This document shows positions 27,095-35,592 of a stretch of 56,028 bases of DNA, piece after piece; within the stretch, counting starts at the first letter, position 1, and the number at the start of each line of letters is the position of its first letter. The DNA is from Candidatus Poribacteria bacterium. GTDB taxonomy: Bacteria; Poribacteria; WGA-4E; WGA-3G. The notes under the pieces are model-generated. The model was not told the DNA's origin, did not search any database, and was given only the letters and a program-made list of their open reading frames with translations. The stretch covers positions 1-56,028 of the forward strand of contig JAJEIP010000046.1 in the NCBI GenBank assembly GCA_022827885.1, written 5' to 3'. The translations under genes were made by a program, and so were the position numbers.

Positions 27095-27442
27095 ATGGCA
27101 ACCACGATTCGCCAGAAAGATGGTGTTGCAATCTTAGAACCGAGTGGAAAAATAATGGGAGCCTCAGTATCGGAATTACGAGAGGCAATCACCTCACAGA
27201 TCGATGCCTCCGATGAGCCACGCATTCTCATTAATTTCGATCGAGTCAATATGATGGATAGTTCGGGTCTCGGCACGCTGATGGGGGCACATGTAGCCGC
27301 AACCCGAAAGAAAGGGCGTATCGGTGTCATCAACGTCGGAACAAACATTAAAAATCTGATTGTCCGCAGTCGGCTTGTCAGTATCTTTGAGCATTTTGAT
27401 ACCGAGGATGCTGCAGTTTCGGCGCTGTCAAGCGAGAGTTAA
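27095..27442 (+). CDS. STAS-domain anti-sigma factor antagonist
   Basis: 115 residues, one SpoIIAA/RsbV-type STAS domain with the phospho-acceptor motif MMDSSGLGTLMG (about residue 53-64). ATG 27095 follows AAAGGAGA. In such switches the protein binds an RsbW-like kinase and is released on phosphorylation. It leads a run of signalling genes (second STAS, Usp, histidine kinase, receivers, phosphatase), 62 bases ahead of the second STAS. Confidence 0.92.
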   Translation: MATTIRQKDGVAILEPSGKIMGASVSELREAITSQIDASDEPRILINFDRVNMMDSSGLGTLMGAHVAATRKKGRIGVINVGTNIKNLIVRSRLVSIFEHFDTEDAAVSALSSES

Positions 27443-27504
27443 GGGCATAATTCGAACACCCGCCCGTGACCTAAACGCGCAGTAGCATTAGGAGTATGTA
27501 CACT

Positions 27505-27858
27505 ATGGCAATCACCGTGTCTGAGAAAAAAGGGGTCGTTATTTTCAGACTGAGTGGCAGAATTATCACCCCAGGGGTCAAAGAGGTCTCGGAGACCGTG
27601 GAGGAGGCACTCGCAGTGCGCTCCTCACCCCCGAGAGTCGTGTTTGACTTCAAAGAAGTAACCGGAATGGACAGTTCTGGGCTTGGTGTCCTTATGAAAA
27701 TCTATTCCGACATCCACCCGCGCGGGGGGAAAATAGCAGTGATTAATGTCAACAAACATGTCAAGAACCTCATCGTCATGGCGCGCTTAATCACCGTCTT
27801 TAAAAACTTTGAGAGCGAAGAAGATGCTGTTGCTGCCTTGCTGCAGCACGCCGAGTGA
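27505..27858 (+). CDS. STAS-domain anti-sigma factor antagonist, second copy
   Basis: 117 residues with GMDSSGLGVLMK at about residue 54-65. ATG 27505 is preferred over ATG 27496 because AGGAG (27490-27494) is ten bases away from it and one from the other. It is about 70 percent identical by eye to 5318-5683, far more than to its neighbour at 27095, so it and the 5318 gene are recent paralogues in different places. The motif keeps the phosphorylatable serine. Confidence 0.92.
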   Translation: MAITVSEKKGVVIFRLSGRIITPGVKEVSETVEEALAVRSSPPRVVFDFKEVTGMDSSGLGVLMKIYSDIHPRGGKIAVINVNKHVKNLIVMARLITVFKNFESEEDAVAALLQHAE

Positions 27859-27959
27859 GATTCAGACTAATCTTAGTTTTATGGTAGCGGCGGTGCTTTG
27901 CTAACGTCGAAAACCTCTCAGTAAAGTCCTACTGCCTCGCATCTATAAGGGAATGTCTC

Positions 27960-28721
27960 ATGATAAAAAATATCCTCGTTGCCATCGGCGATACGGATTA
28001 CGAGAAAAATGCCTTTGAGTACGCCGGACAACTCGCCGTCCTTTTAGGAACACATTTATCGTGTGTTTTCTTTCAGGACAGCCAGCACGGTGGAAACGCT
28101 GATGTCGCAGAGACTGTCATACGTCGAACCGAGACGGAATGCTCGCTCTACGATTTCTTAGATTACCACGTTGAATCTGTCGCTGGCAATCCGCGGCAGA
28201 TGATCTGCGAAAAAGCACATTCCGCCGACCTGGTTGTTGTCGGGCTTCCTGAAGATATAAGAAAGCGGCGCCTCAAACTTATCCAAAGCCAGATCGACGA
28301 CGTACTGCTCCACATCACAAGACCTATTATTGTGGTGCACGAACAATGCACTCTCTTGCGGAAAATACTCGCTGTCCATCATGGAGACACCTATTCTGAT
28401 CATGCCTTAGGACTCGTCGCCGAAATCGGGGAGTTAACAAAAGCCGGGATATTAGGACTCGCTCTTTCAAGCACACAGCAGGAAGCAACCCGTATTAAGC
28501 AGCAGATGGAAGCATATTTGGAATATTATGATGTTCAAGCCGACTTCCTCGCTGCTCGTGGCTTTACGGTAACAAACATCTTGGAAAACGCAGAAGAAAA
28601 TGATTGCGATCTCATTGCATTGAGCGCGAGTCATCATGGAAGATTATACGAGCTTGTTTTCCAAAGCACTACCCAAAGTGTTGTAAAAGTCGCAAACCGG
28701 GCAGTTCTCGTAACAACATAG
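27960..28721 (+). CDS. Two-domain universal stress protein (UspA family)
   Basis: 253 residues with two Usp folds (about 1-125 and 130-253). Domain 1 begins KNILVAIGDTDYEKNAFEYA; domain 2 begins RKILAVHHGDTYSDHALGLV and ends with SASHHGRLYELVFQSTTQSVVKVANRAVLV, where GxxxxxG-like ATP-binding residues are degenerate. ATG 27960. It sits between the STAS pair and a histidine kinase; a role in stress signalling is likely but undefined. Confidence 0.88.
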   Translation: MIKNILVAIGDTDYEKNAFEYAGQLAVLLGTHLSCVFFQDSQHGGNADVAETVIRRTETECSLYDFLDYHVESVAGNPRQMICEKAHSADLVVVGLPEDIRKRRLKLIQSQIDDVLLHITRPIIVVHEQCTLLRKILAVHHGDTYSDHALGLVAEIGELTKAGILGLALSSTQQEATRIKQQMEAYLEYYDVQADFLAARGFTVTNILENAEENDCDLIALSASHHGRLYELVFQSTTQSVVKVANRAVLVTT

Positions 28722-28807
28722 ATTTACGGGACGCACGCGATGCTCTTACCTTTCATTTTGTCGAAGTAAACAAGAAGCGTAAAGACACTACTCGCAAGCA
28801 CATATTA

Positions 28808-30319
28808 ATGGGTGAAATCATGGAACCTTGGCATTTTTTACGGATTTCCACGGATATGTTCGGGTTTATCAATTGGGGCGGTGGATTCGTCGCTCTCAAC
28901 TACTCCGTCTGGGAAGAAATCCTCGGATTCACACGATTAGAACTTCAAAACTCCCAATGGTCCGCATTCATACATCCGGAGGATCGGGAGGAAATGCTTA
29001 CCGAGATCGAAAAGGTGAAAACAGGAGAACGCGATGCTGTTACCTTTGAAAATCGATTTCAGCATAAAGACGCGTCTTACAGATGGCTAAGATGGCACGT
29101 AGCATCGGATGGTGAAAAACAATGCTATCACGTCGTCGCAACAGATATAACACCCCGAAAGCAGTTAGAAGCAAGATTGAAAGAGAGTGAAACCCGATTC
29201 CAGCAATTGGCGGCGAAACATGTCCAAGAAGCTGAGTTGTTGCATACCTTGATGGAAAATACCCCAGACCACATCTATTTCAAAGATACAGAGAGTCGAT
29301 TTATACGAATCAATCGTTCTTTAGCAGATCGGTTCGGTTTAAGAAATCCCGCAGAGGCAGTTCGTAAAACCGACTTTGACTTCTTTACCCGTGAACACGC
29401 CCAACAGGCATATCAGGATGAGCAGGAGGTCATTGAATCTGGGAAACCCATTGAGGCGAAACAGGAAAGAGAGACCTGGCCCAATGAACAGGATACATGG
29501 GTATCAACGACTAAAGTCCCGATTCGGGATAGAGAGGGCCGCATCGTAGGAACATGTGGTATTTCACGCGACATAACTGAGTACTATCGCGCCCAACAAG
29601 CCGTTGAGTACGCAAGCCGTGCCAAAAGTGATTTCCTCGCAAACATGAGTCACGAACTGCGCACGCCTTTGAATGCAATCATTGGATTCGCTGAAATTCT
29701 ACGGGATGAACTTGTCGGCAGCATTAATGCTGAGCAAAAGGAATGCATTAATGATATTCACATTAGCGGTGAACATTTGCTGGAAATGATCAATGACATC
29801 CTTGACCTTTCAAAGATTGAAGCCGGAAAAATGGCACTTCAATTAGAGACGTTCTCTATTGTTGAAGCCGTCGAGGAAGTCAACGCCATTATTACTGCAC
29901 TCGCTGTAAAGAAGGATCTCAACCTTACCTTGCACTATAACCAGAATGGGATGATTGAAGCCGACAGAGTTAAATTCAAGCAGATTTTCTATAATCTACT
30001 CTCCAATGCAGTGAAATTCACCCCAGAAGGCGGTAAAGTCGAAACCCAACTGGAAGTTGGAACCACGGAACTCCAAGCTAAAGTTATTGATACAGGTATA
30101 GGTATCTCCGAAGCCGATCAGGCGAAACTCTTCGCCCCATTTACACAAATCGATACGTCAAAATCTCGGCGATACGGTGGAACAGGTCTCGGTTTAGCCT
30201 TGACGCATAGGCTTATCATGTTACACGGTGGCGAGATTAGTGTGACAAGCCGGGAAGGAGAAGGGAGTAATTTCGCTCTGAGCATCCCCCTTCAACGCCC
30301 TTCAACAATTAAAGTGTAA
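28808..30319 (+). CDS. PAS-PAS sensor histidine kinase
   Basis: About 503 residues without a membrane segment. PAS/PAC region 1 (about 10-120, YRWLRWHVASDGE, VVATDIT), PAS region 2 (about 150-270, LMENTPDHIYFKDTESRFIRIN, GTCGISRDIT), HisKA with ANMSHELRTPLNAIIGFAE (phospho-acceptor His) and HATPase_c with N-box NLLSNAVKFTPEGG, G1 DTGIGIS and G2 GGTGLGLALTH. A longer frame back to 28604 overlaps the Usp gene in another frame and is not used. ATG 28820 is also possible. Separate receivers follow, so this is a soluble phosphorelay start. Confidence 0.92.
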   Translation: MGEIMEPWHFLRISTDMFGFINWGGGFVALNYSVWEEILGFTRLELQNSQWSAFIHPEDREEMLTEIEKVKTGERDAVTFENRFQHKDASYRWLRWHVASDGEKQCYHVVATDITPRKQLEARLKESETRFQQLAAKHVQEAELLHTLMENTPDHIYFKDTESRFIRINRSLADRFGLRNPAEAVRKTDFDFFTREHAQQAYQDEQEVIESGKPIEAKQERETWPNEQDTWVSTTKVPIRDREGRIVGTCGISRDITEYYRAQQAVEYASRAKSDFLANMSHELRTPLNAIIGFAEILRDELVGSINAEQKECINDIHISGEHLLEMINDILDLSKIEAGKMALQLETFSIVEAVEEVNAIITALAVKKDLNLTLHYNQNGMIEADRVKFKQIFYNLLSNAVKFTPEGGKVETQLEVGTTELQAKVIDTGIGISEADQAKLFAPFTQIDTSKSRRYGGTGLGLALTHRLIMLHGGEISVTSREGEGSNFALSIPLQRPSTIKV

Positions 30320-30371
30320 ATTTAAAACTTCGGTTCATTTTATAACTGCTGGCTTGAATAAAAGGCAACCT

Positions 30372-30791
30372 GTGAAAACTGAAAAACCACCCCCAGCCGA
30401 AGAACAGACAGAAACGCAAAAACGGATCTTGGTGATTGAAGACCAAGAGTTGAACCGCAAAGTAGTGCGGATTGTCCTGCAATCAAAGGGATATACAGTC
30501 GTGGAAGCGACTGATGCTACGGAAGCACTCGCAAGTTTGGAAGACGCAATACCACAACTTATCCTCATGGATATTGCCTTACCCGGACAGAGCGGCGAAG
30601 ATTTAACAAGACGCATTAAAGCGAATCTTGCATGGGTAGATATACCAATTATTGCACTCACAGCCGCAGCCATGTCTGGAGACAGGGAGCGCATTCTTAA
30701 AGCTGGATGCGATGATTATCTCAGTAAACCGATCGACATCAAAGTTTTAGTGGAGCGTGTAGAGACTCACATCAAGAGGACAAGCAAATGA
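30372..30791 (+). CDS. Single-domain response regulator receiver (CheY-like)
   Basis: About 139 residues: ILVIEDQELNRK (acidic pocket), phospho-acceptor Asp in LILMDIALPGQSG, switch Thr in IALTAAAMSGD and the Lys in DDYLSKPID. GTG 30372 is preferred over TTG 30354 because AAAGG lies six bases ahead. It overlaps the next gene by four bases (ATGA), so translation is coupled. A receiver without an output domain that probably carries phosphate between the histidine kinase and the phosphatase protein. Confidence 0.9.
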   Translation: MKTEKPPPAEEQTETQKRILVIEDQELNRKVVRIVLQSKGYTVVEATDATEALASLEDAIPQLILMDIALPGQSGEDLTRRIKANLAWVDIPIIALTAAAMSGDRERILKAGCDDYLSKPIDIKVLVERVETHIKRTSK

Positions 30792-31978
30792 ATGAGGAAG
30801 TAATATCTGAGCAGCAGGAAGGTGCGAAAATCCTTGTTGTTGATGATGAACCCAAGAATGTCAAAATTCTCCAAATTCAACTCAACGCACGAGGATATAC
30901 AGTTTACACGGCTGCAGATGGACTTGAGGCACTGGATACCGTCGAAAAAGAGATGCCAGATCTCATCTTGTTAGACATCAACATGCCGAGAATGGATGGA
31001 TTTGAAGTCGTCAAACGGATCCGAGCGAATGAGGCTACCGAATTCATTCCAATTGTGATGATAACCGCGCTACGGGACACCCGCGAGAATCGAATTAAGT
31101 CTATTGAGGCAGGGGCCGATGATTTTATTGAGAAGCCTTTTGATAGTTTAGAAGTCCTCGCCCGGGTGCGTTCACTCTTGCGAATTAAACGCTACCAAGA
31201 TACACTCGCAGCGTATAACACCCGTTTGCAAGAAGAACTCCAAATGGCACGAAGCATTCAAGAAATCCTGATTCCTCAGAATGGTGTACAAGAATTGTCG
31301 GGATTTCGGATTGCTTCACACTGCCGGCCTGAAATGGCAGTCGGCGGAGACTTTTTTGACATCTGGGAAATCGCACCCAATCGACTCGGGGTTTTTATTT
31401 CGGATGTTATGGGACATGGGGTTTCAGCGGCTTTTGTAACAGTCTTCATTAAAACAATTTTGGCGGAATTCCAGCAGCAAGTCGAAGATAATCCAGGCTA
31501 TCTGCTTGAAATACTAAACACCCGTTTCAATGATTTGATTAGTTCACGACTGTTCATGTTTGCAACAGCCTTTTGCGGGATCATTGACTTGGATAAGGGC
31601 GCACTCATCTGTGCAAACGCTGGACATTCGTTCCCATTTTTGTACAATACCCATCAACAGACATACCAAGCTGTTGGCGATCAATGCACAGGAAATGGGT
31701 TAGGCATTTGGCGAGACTCAGTTTATGAAACAGTACATTATCCATTCGATGCGTCCAGCAGAATGTTCCTTTATACCGACGGTGTTTACGAAGCTAAAAA
31801 CCCACAAGGCGAGGAATTTACAGTAGATCGCCTCCAAAAATTGGTGTGCACATACGAAAAAGAATCCGCGTCAGGACTCATCACCACCGTCTCGGAAGCT
31901 ATTGATGCCTTCACCGACAACTGCCCGAAAGACGACGATCTAACACTGATCGCGATTGAAGTTTCAGGGGGAGATTAA
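30788..31978 (+). CDS. Receiver-PP2C (SpoIIE/RsbU-type) phosphatase
   Basis: 396 residues. Receiver domain at about 13-130 (VVDDEPKNVK; phospho-acceptor Asp in LDINMPRMDG; DDFIEKPF), a coiled linker (EELQMARSIQEILIPQ) and a SpoIIE-type PP2C domain with metal-binding aspartates in GGDFFDIWEI, ISDVMGHGVSAAFVT, LYTDGVYEA and DDDLTLIAIE. In known switches it removes phosphate from an RsbV-like STAS protein. Signal input through its receiver is likely. Stop overlaps the end of the convergent anti-sigma gene by four bases. Confidence 0.94.
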   Translation: MNEEVISEQQEGAKILVVDDEPKNVKILQIQLNARGYTVYTAADGLEALDTVEKEMPDLILLDINMPRMDGFEVVKRIRANEATEFIPIVMITALRDTRENRIKSIEAGADDFIEKPFDSLEVLARVRSLLRIKRYQDTLAAYNTRLQEELQMARSIQEILIPQNGVQELSGFRIASHCRPEMAVGGDFFDIWEIAPNRLGVFISDVMGHGVSAAFVTVFIKTILAEFQQQVEDNPGYLLEILNTRFNDLISSRLFMFATAFCGIIDLDKGALICANAGHSFPFLYNTHQQTYQAVGDQCTGNGLGIWRDSVYETVHYPFDASSRMFLYTDGVYEAKNPQGEEFTVDRLQKLVCTYEKESASGLITTVSEAIDAFTDNCPKDDDLTLIAIEVSGGD

Positions 31979-32430
31979 ATTTCGATATCTCTCGGTTTTA
32001 AAAAACGAAAAACCACTCGAACATCGGTTCCGCCTGACGCATTCGTTTGCATTTCGTGCATATCCGAGAGAGATTTAGCAATGAAAATACCGTGTCCGCT
32101 CTCATTGTTTGGGGAACGGTTCCTCTCAATCTCCGACAGTCTTTCATGTGTTAGCCAACTCTTTTTTCCCGCATGCCGCGCACCCGTGTCCCTTACTAAA
32201 ATTGCAAGGGTATCTGTATCAATACTGATGCACAATTTAACGCCAACTGTAGCATTAACCGAGCCATGATGTACTGCATTGCTACAGACTTCGTCAAGCA
32301 CAAGTTGGATGTCTGCTACGCGTTTTCTGGAGAATCCGAGGCTTTTGGCGAGGTTTCCAACAAAGGCCCGAACAGGTTCTATATAAAAGGCGGCACTCGG
32401 AATTTGAAGTTGAATATCTGCTTGCGCCAT
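31975..32430 (-). CDS. RsbW-like anti-sigma regulatory ATPase (HATPase_c_2)
   Basis: 151 residues with the GHKL ATPase motifs DEVCSNAVHHG (N-box), RDTGAR (G1) and ESGHGIFIAKSLSD (G2). The family phosphorylates STAS proteins on serine and sequesters a sigma factor or another effector. It has no sigma partner visible here. It follows the third STAS gene in the minus-strand unit by 18 bases, and converges on the phosphatase gene. Confidence 0.92.
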   Translation of the reverse strand: MAQADIQLQIPSAAFYIEPVRAFVGNLAKSLGFSRKRVADIQLVLDEVCSNAVHHGSVNATVGVKLCISIDTDTLAILVRDTGARHAGKKSWLTHERLSEIERNRSPNNESGHGIFIAKSLSDMHEMQTNASGGTDVRVVFRFLKPRDIEI

Positions 32431-32448
32431 GTACTAAATTTACTTTGC

Positions 32449-32793
32449 TTAAAATGCTGCGAGGGCACTGTTTTCTGATTCGTAGATTTCGACGACACTG
32501 GAGGCCCCGATGAGATTAAAGGTCCGTGTTAAGTTGTCCGCAAGTGCGCAAATTTTAAGGTCGCCCCCACTTTGGCGAAGCCGTTTCGCAACACCTACCA
32601 AGGCACCTACAGCCGTGCTGTTTATATGACTCACTTGACTAAGATTCACAACAACCTTCTCGACTTTCTCCGCTAAGAGCCCTTCAAGCATCTTCCGTAA
32701 ATCGGAGGCTGCGTAACTACTCAAGTCTGTTTTTATTTCAATTATTTTGATACCGGATTCCTCTCGGAGTTTCATTAATTTTGTCGAATCCAT
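32449..32793 (-). CDS. STAS-domain anti-sigma factor antagonist, third copy
   Basis: About 114 residues. The phospho-site region reads SHINSTAVGALVG, where D of the usual DSSG is N and the serine-threonine pair differs, so the phosphorylation behaviour is uncertain. The start is the ATG at 32793, eight bases behind GGGAGGTGAT (perfect anti-Shine-Dalgarno match); the GTG at 32802 lies inside that ribosome site. Followed by the RsbW-like gene in the same transcript; a close pairing such as RsbV-RsbW is expected. Confidence 0.9.
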   Translation of the reverse strand: MDSTKLMKLREESGIKIIEIKTDLSSYAASDLRKMLEGLLAEKVEKVVVNLSQVSHINSTAVGALVGVAKRLRQSGGDLKICALADNLTRTFNLIGASSVVEIYESENSALAAF

Positions 32794-32847
32794 AGAAATC
32801 ACCTCCCATAGATTAAAGCCAGTCCTAACTCAAGGAACCGTTTTTAA

Positions 32848-32876
32848 ATTCTATCTTAAATCCGAAAAAAAATCAA
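32848..32876 (-). promoter_or_regulatory. Promoter for the minus-strand STAS/RsbW unit
   Basis: On the minus strand TTGATT (32871-32876) and TAGAAT (32848-32853) are 17 bases apart, with the STAS ATG about 55 bases downstream. Confidence 0.6.
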
Positions 32877-32968
32877 GCAAAATTCTGTATTTGAACCCTA
32901 AATCGCGGAGATATTCTCCAATGGCAGGTCTTTCTGAGAATTAAATCATATCAATAAAAAAATTATTG

Positions 32969-32998
32969 TTGATTTTCTTTCTGCATTTATGATATACT
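32969..32998 (+). promoter_or_regulatory. Promoter for the ribosomal S1 gene
   Basis: TTGATT (32969-32974), spacer 18, TATACT (32993-32998), pointing to rpsA. Confidence 0.6.
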
Positions 32999-32999
32999 A

Positions 33000-33097
33000 T
33001 TATGCAACCGATTTGAAAGTGCCAAAAGCACTTTGAATATAAGGAGGAACTGGCGGATTAACGCGGTTGTGCGTTTTTAAATGGACCAGGTATCTTA
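33000..33097 (+). promoter_or_regulatory. rpsA 5' leader with hairpin and a distant ribosome-site-like sequence
   Basis: A stem AAAGTGC / GCACTTT (33016-33022 with 33028-33034) is followed by AAGGAGGA (33041-33048), a perfect ribosome site that is not near the rpsA ATG (33098). A mini-frame ATG 33081 (MDQVS) ends with TAA overlapping the rpsA ATG (TAATG). The leader may mediate S1 autoregulation, known in other bacteria, but this is inference. Confidence 0.45.
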
Positions 33098-35329
33098 ATG
33101 AACAACGAACAGGCAAATACAAATGCGTCCACTGTTGATGTGGAAGAGGAAAAACATTCAACTGAGGGCTCAGTTGAAGTGAATCAGGAAGTAGCCAGCG
33201 AGACAGAAACTTCAGAAGTTGCAGAAGCCACTTCTGCAACCAACGTAGACACTGAGGGGCAGGAAGGAGCCACGGACACTGAAGTGGAAGCAACTGCTGG
33301 CGACGCTGATGTTGAAGAAGCAACAACGCTTACTGATGAAAGTACCCCCGAGGAGGCAGCAGAAGTGGCTGATAGCGATGCTGAAGCAGCAGCACCCACT
33401 GAAGAAACACCCTCGGAAGAGGTGGCGATAGAGGCAGCACCGGAAGAACCAGCGGAATCAATGAGTCCGGAATCTCTTGAAGAAGCGTATGATAATTCGA
33501 TCAAGGCGTTTACGGATGGCGAAATTGTTAAAGGGGTCGTCGTAGATGTCAATCGCGATGAAGTCATGATTGACATCGGCTTTAAGTCCGAAGGTTATAT
33601 CCCAGCATCTGAATTCGACGCTGGACAAGACGGTTTGCCTACTGTTCAGGTGGGCGATGAGATTGATGTCTATATTGTGCGGCGTGAAGACTCTGAAGGA
33701 CAGATAGTCCTTTCGAAAAAGATCGCCGATCAAACACTCATTTGGGATGAGATTGCGACCGCGTACGAAGCAGGTACACCTGTCATGGGACGTATCAGCG
33801 AACGGATTAAGGGAGGGCTGCGAGTCAACGTTGGATCCCTCCGAGGTTTCTTACCGGCTTCGCAAGTTGAATTGCGCCCCATCCAGAACCTTGAACAGTA
33901 TGTAGGACAAACGCTTGAAATGAAGGTGATCAGCCTAAGTAAACGGCGGCATAACATTGTTCTGTCGCGGCGTGCTTGGTTGGAAGCCGAACTTGTCCAA
34001 AAACGCTCAGAAGTGCTCAACACACTTGAAGTTGGTCAACAGGTGAAAGGCGTGGTAAAAAATATCACTGCTTTTGGGGCTTTTGTTGACTTGGGGGGCG
34101 TTGATGGATTACTTCACAAGACAGATATGGCCTGGAAACGGATACATCATCCATCTGATGTCGTCTCTGTTGGAGAAGAAATCGAAGTCCAGGTCATCGG
34201 TATCAACCAAGAGAATGAGAAAATTTCCTTGGGCTTGAAGCAGAAAACTCCGGATCCATGGACAGACATTGAGGAAAAATATCCTGTTGGCGCCACGGTT
34301 CGCGGTGTTGTTGTTAATATCGTCAATTATGGGGCGTTTCTACAACTTGAAGAGGGCGTTGAAGGCTTAATTCATGTCTCTGAGATGGCATGGACCCGCC
34401 GGAACGTTGCCCCATCGAGAATCGTCAATAAGGGGGATGAAATTGAAGCCGTTGTCTTGGAAATCTCAAGGGACGACAAACGTATTTCACTTGGGTTGAA
34501 GCAGCTGAAACAGAATCCTTGGGAACTTTTGGAAGAAAGATCCCCTGTTGGCAGCAAGATCACCGGGCGTATCCGAAATTTAACGAGTTTTGGAGCGTTT
34601 GTTGAAATCGAACCAGGAATTGACGGTTTAATCCATACCTCAGATCTCTCATGGACGAAACGAGGCGTTGCAGCCAATGATGAGCTAAAGGAAGGTAGTG
34701 AGATTGAGGTAGTCGTATTACAGATTGACGCCGCTGAACGTAGAGTTTCATTGGGTCTCAAGCAGACACAGCCCGATCCATGGGCAGAAGTACCCGAAAA
34801 ATACAAGGTCGGTTCTGTGGTCCGAGGTAAAATTGTCAATCTTACGAGTTTCGGAGCGTTCACCAAGCTTGAGGAAGGTATTGAAGGCTTAATTCACATT
34901 TCTGAACTCGCAGACCGACGGATTGAAAAACCAGAAGAAGTGGTTTCCGTAGGCGACGAGTTAGATTTGAAAGTGATTAATCTGTCTCCAAAAGACCGAC
35001 GGATCGGGCTGAGTTTGAAAGCACTCCTCGCTGAACAAGAACGTGCTGTGACACCTGAAGAAGAACAGCCAGCGAGAACGCGATCCGAGCGACCGCCTCG
35101 ATCACGGCGTGAACGGGAACCGAGACGGCAAATGCCAGCACGCGAAGAGACTGTCACCACATTAGGGGCATTGCTCAAAGAGGAAATGGGTAAGTCGAAC
35201 GCGGAGAGTTCTGAAAACATTCAGAGCGTTGAGAGTGTGGAGAGTTCTGAGAACGTTGAGAACACTGAAAACGTTGAGAGTGTGGAGGGTTCTGAGAACG
35301 TTGAGAACACGAAGAACTCTGAGAATTAA
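33098..35329 (+). CDS. rpsA: 30S ribosomal protein S1, with acidic N-terminal extension
   Basis: 743 residues: a low-complexity acidic extension (about 1-125, Glu/Ala/Thr-rich), six S1 domains (about 140-205, 215-300, 308-380, 393-466, 478-551 and 564-637; typical blocks NITAFGAFVDL, GLIHVSEMAW, KISLGLKQ) and an Arg-rich segment before a repetitive C-terminal tail. Six domains match bacterial S1, which brings mRNA to the 30S subunit. The acidic head and the Glu/Asn/Val-rich tail (encoded partly by a 45-base repeat) are extra to the roughly 550-residue norm. ATG 33098 is the first start of the frame; AGG at 33088-33090 is a weak ribosome site. Confidence 0.93.
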   Translation: MNNEQANTNASTVDVEEEKHSTEGSVEVNQEVASETETSEVAEATSATNVDTEGQEGATDTEVEATAGDADVEEATTLTDESTPEEAAEVADSDAEAAAPTEETPSEEVAIEAAPEEPAESMSPESLEEAYDNSIKAFTDGEIVKGVVVDVNRDEVMIDIGFKSEGYIPASEFDAGQDGLPTVQVGDEIDVYIVRREDSEGQIVLSKKIADQTLIWDEIATAYEAGTPVMGRISERIKGGLRVNVGSLRGFLPASQVELRPIQNLEQYVGQTLEMKVISLSKRRHNIVLSRRAWLEAELVQKRSEVLNTLEVGQQVKGVVKNITAFGAFVDLGGVDGLLHKTDMAWKRIHHPSDVVSVGEEIEVQVIGINQENEKISLGLKQKTPDPWTDIEEKYPVGATVRGVVVNIVNYGAFLQLEEGVEGLIHVSEMAWTRRNVAPSRIVNKGDEIEAVVLEISRDDKRISLGLKQLKQNPWELLEERSPVGSKITGRIRNLTSFGAFVEIEPGIDGLIHTSDLSWTKRGVAANDELKEGSEIEVVVLQIDAAERRVSLGLKQTQPDPWAEVPEKYKVGSVVRGKIVNLTSFGAFTKLEEGIEGLIHISELADRRIEKPEEVVSVGDELDLKVINLSPKDRRIGLSLKALLAEQERAVTPEEEQPARTRSERPPRSRREREPRRQMPAREETVTTLGALLKEEMGKSNAESSENIQSVESVESSENVENTENVESVEGSENVENTKNSEN
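35228..35317 (+). repeat. 45-bp tandem repeat in the rpsA 3' end
   Basis: Two units, 35228-35272 and 35273-35317, differ at a few positions only and encode VESVESSENVENTEN-like and VESVEGSENVENTKN-like segments. A shorter related piece lies just before. In-frame length, so copy number can change without harming the S1 core. Confidence 0.85.
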
Positions 35330-35418
35330 TGTTTTTCGTATCCTCATCCGAAATTAAATCCAAGCTTTTGGAGCAGAGGCGAAAATATAAAGCGGAAAAA
35401 TCTCGCTACGGCGTGGGT

Positions 35419-35500
35419 CTACATTTTTAAAATGTAGGGGCGGGTTTTTGCGCGTCCATTTTCGTTATTTCACCTGCATGGGTGGGCATATTGCCCACCC
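35419..35500. repeat. Palindromic element upstream of metK
   Basis: Two near-perfect hairpins: CTACATTTT T AAAATGTAG (35419-35437) and GGGTGGGCA TAT TGCCCACCC (35480-35500). Between them runs GTAGGGGCGGGTTTTTGCG, which resembles palindromic repeats dispersed in other genomes (from memory). It covers part of the 263-base gap between rpsA and metK; no SAM riboswitch core was recognised. Confidence 0.6.
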
Positions 35501-35592
35501 GTCCTCTCTTGCACGAAAGCTTTGGCGAGGCACAAAGCCCTTGCTCTACACCGTGGAGCGAGAATAAATACGTAGGCTTAGGAGACGTGGAA

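Noticed and set aside
28604-28807. A longer start for the histidine kinase
   Set aside because: It overlaps the Usp gene in another frame and has no ribosome site; the PAS part starts after 28808.
33184-33576. A Ser-rich minus-strand frame within rpsA
   Set aside because: It is the antisense shadow of the acidic, repetitive rpsA N-terminus.
35330-35592. SAM riboswitch ahead of metK
   Set aside because: No recognisable SAM-I core or terminator/antiterminator arrangement was seen; the hairpins look like repeats.
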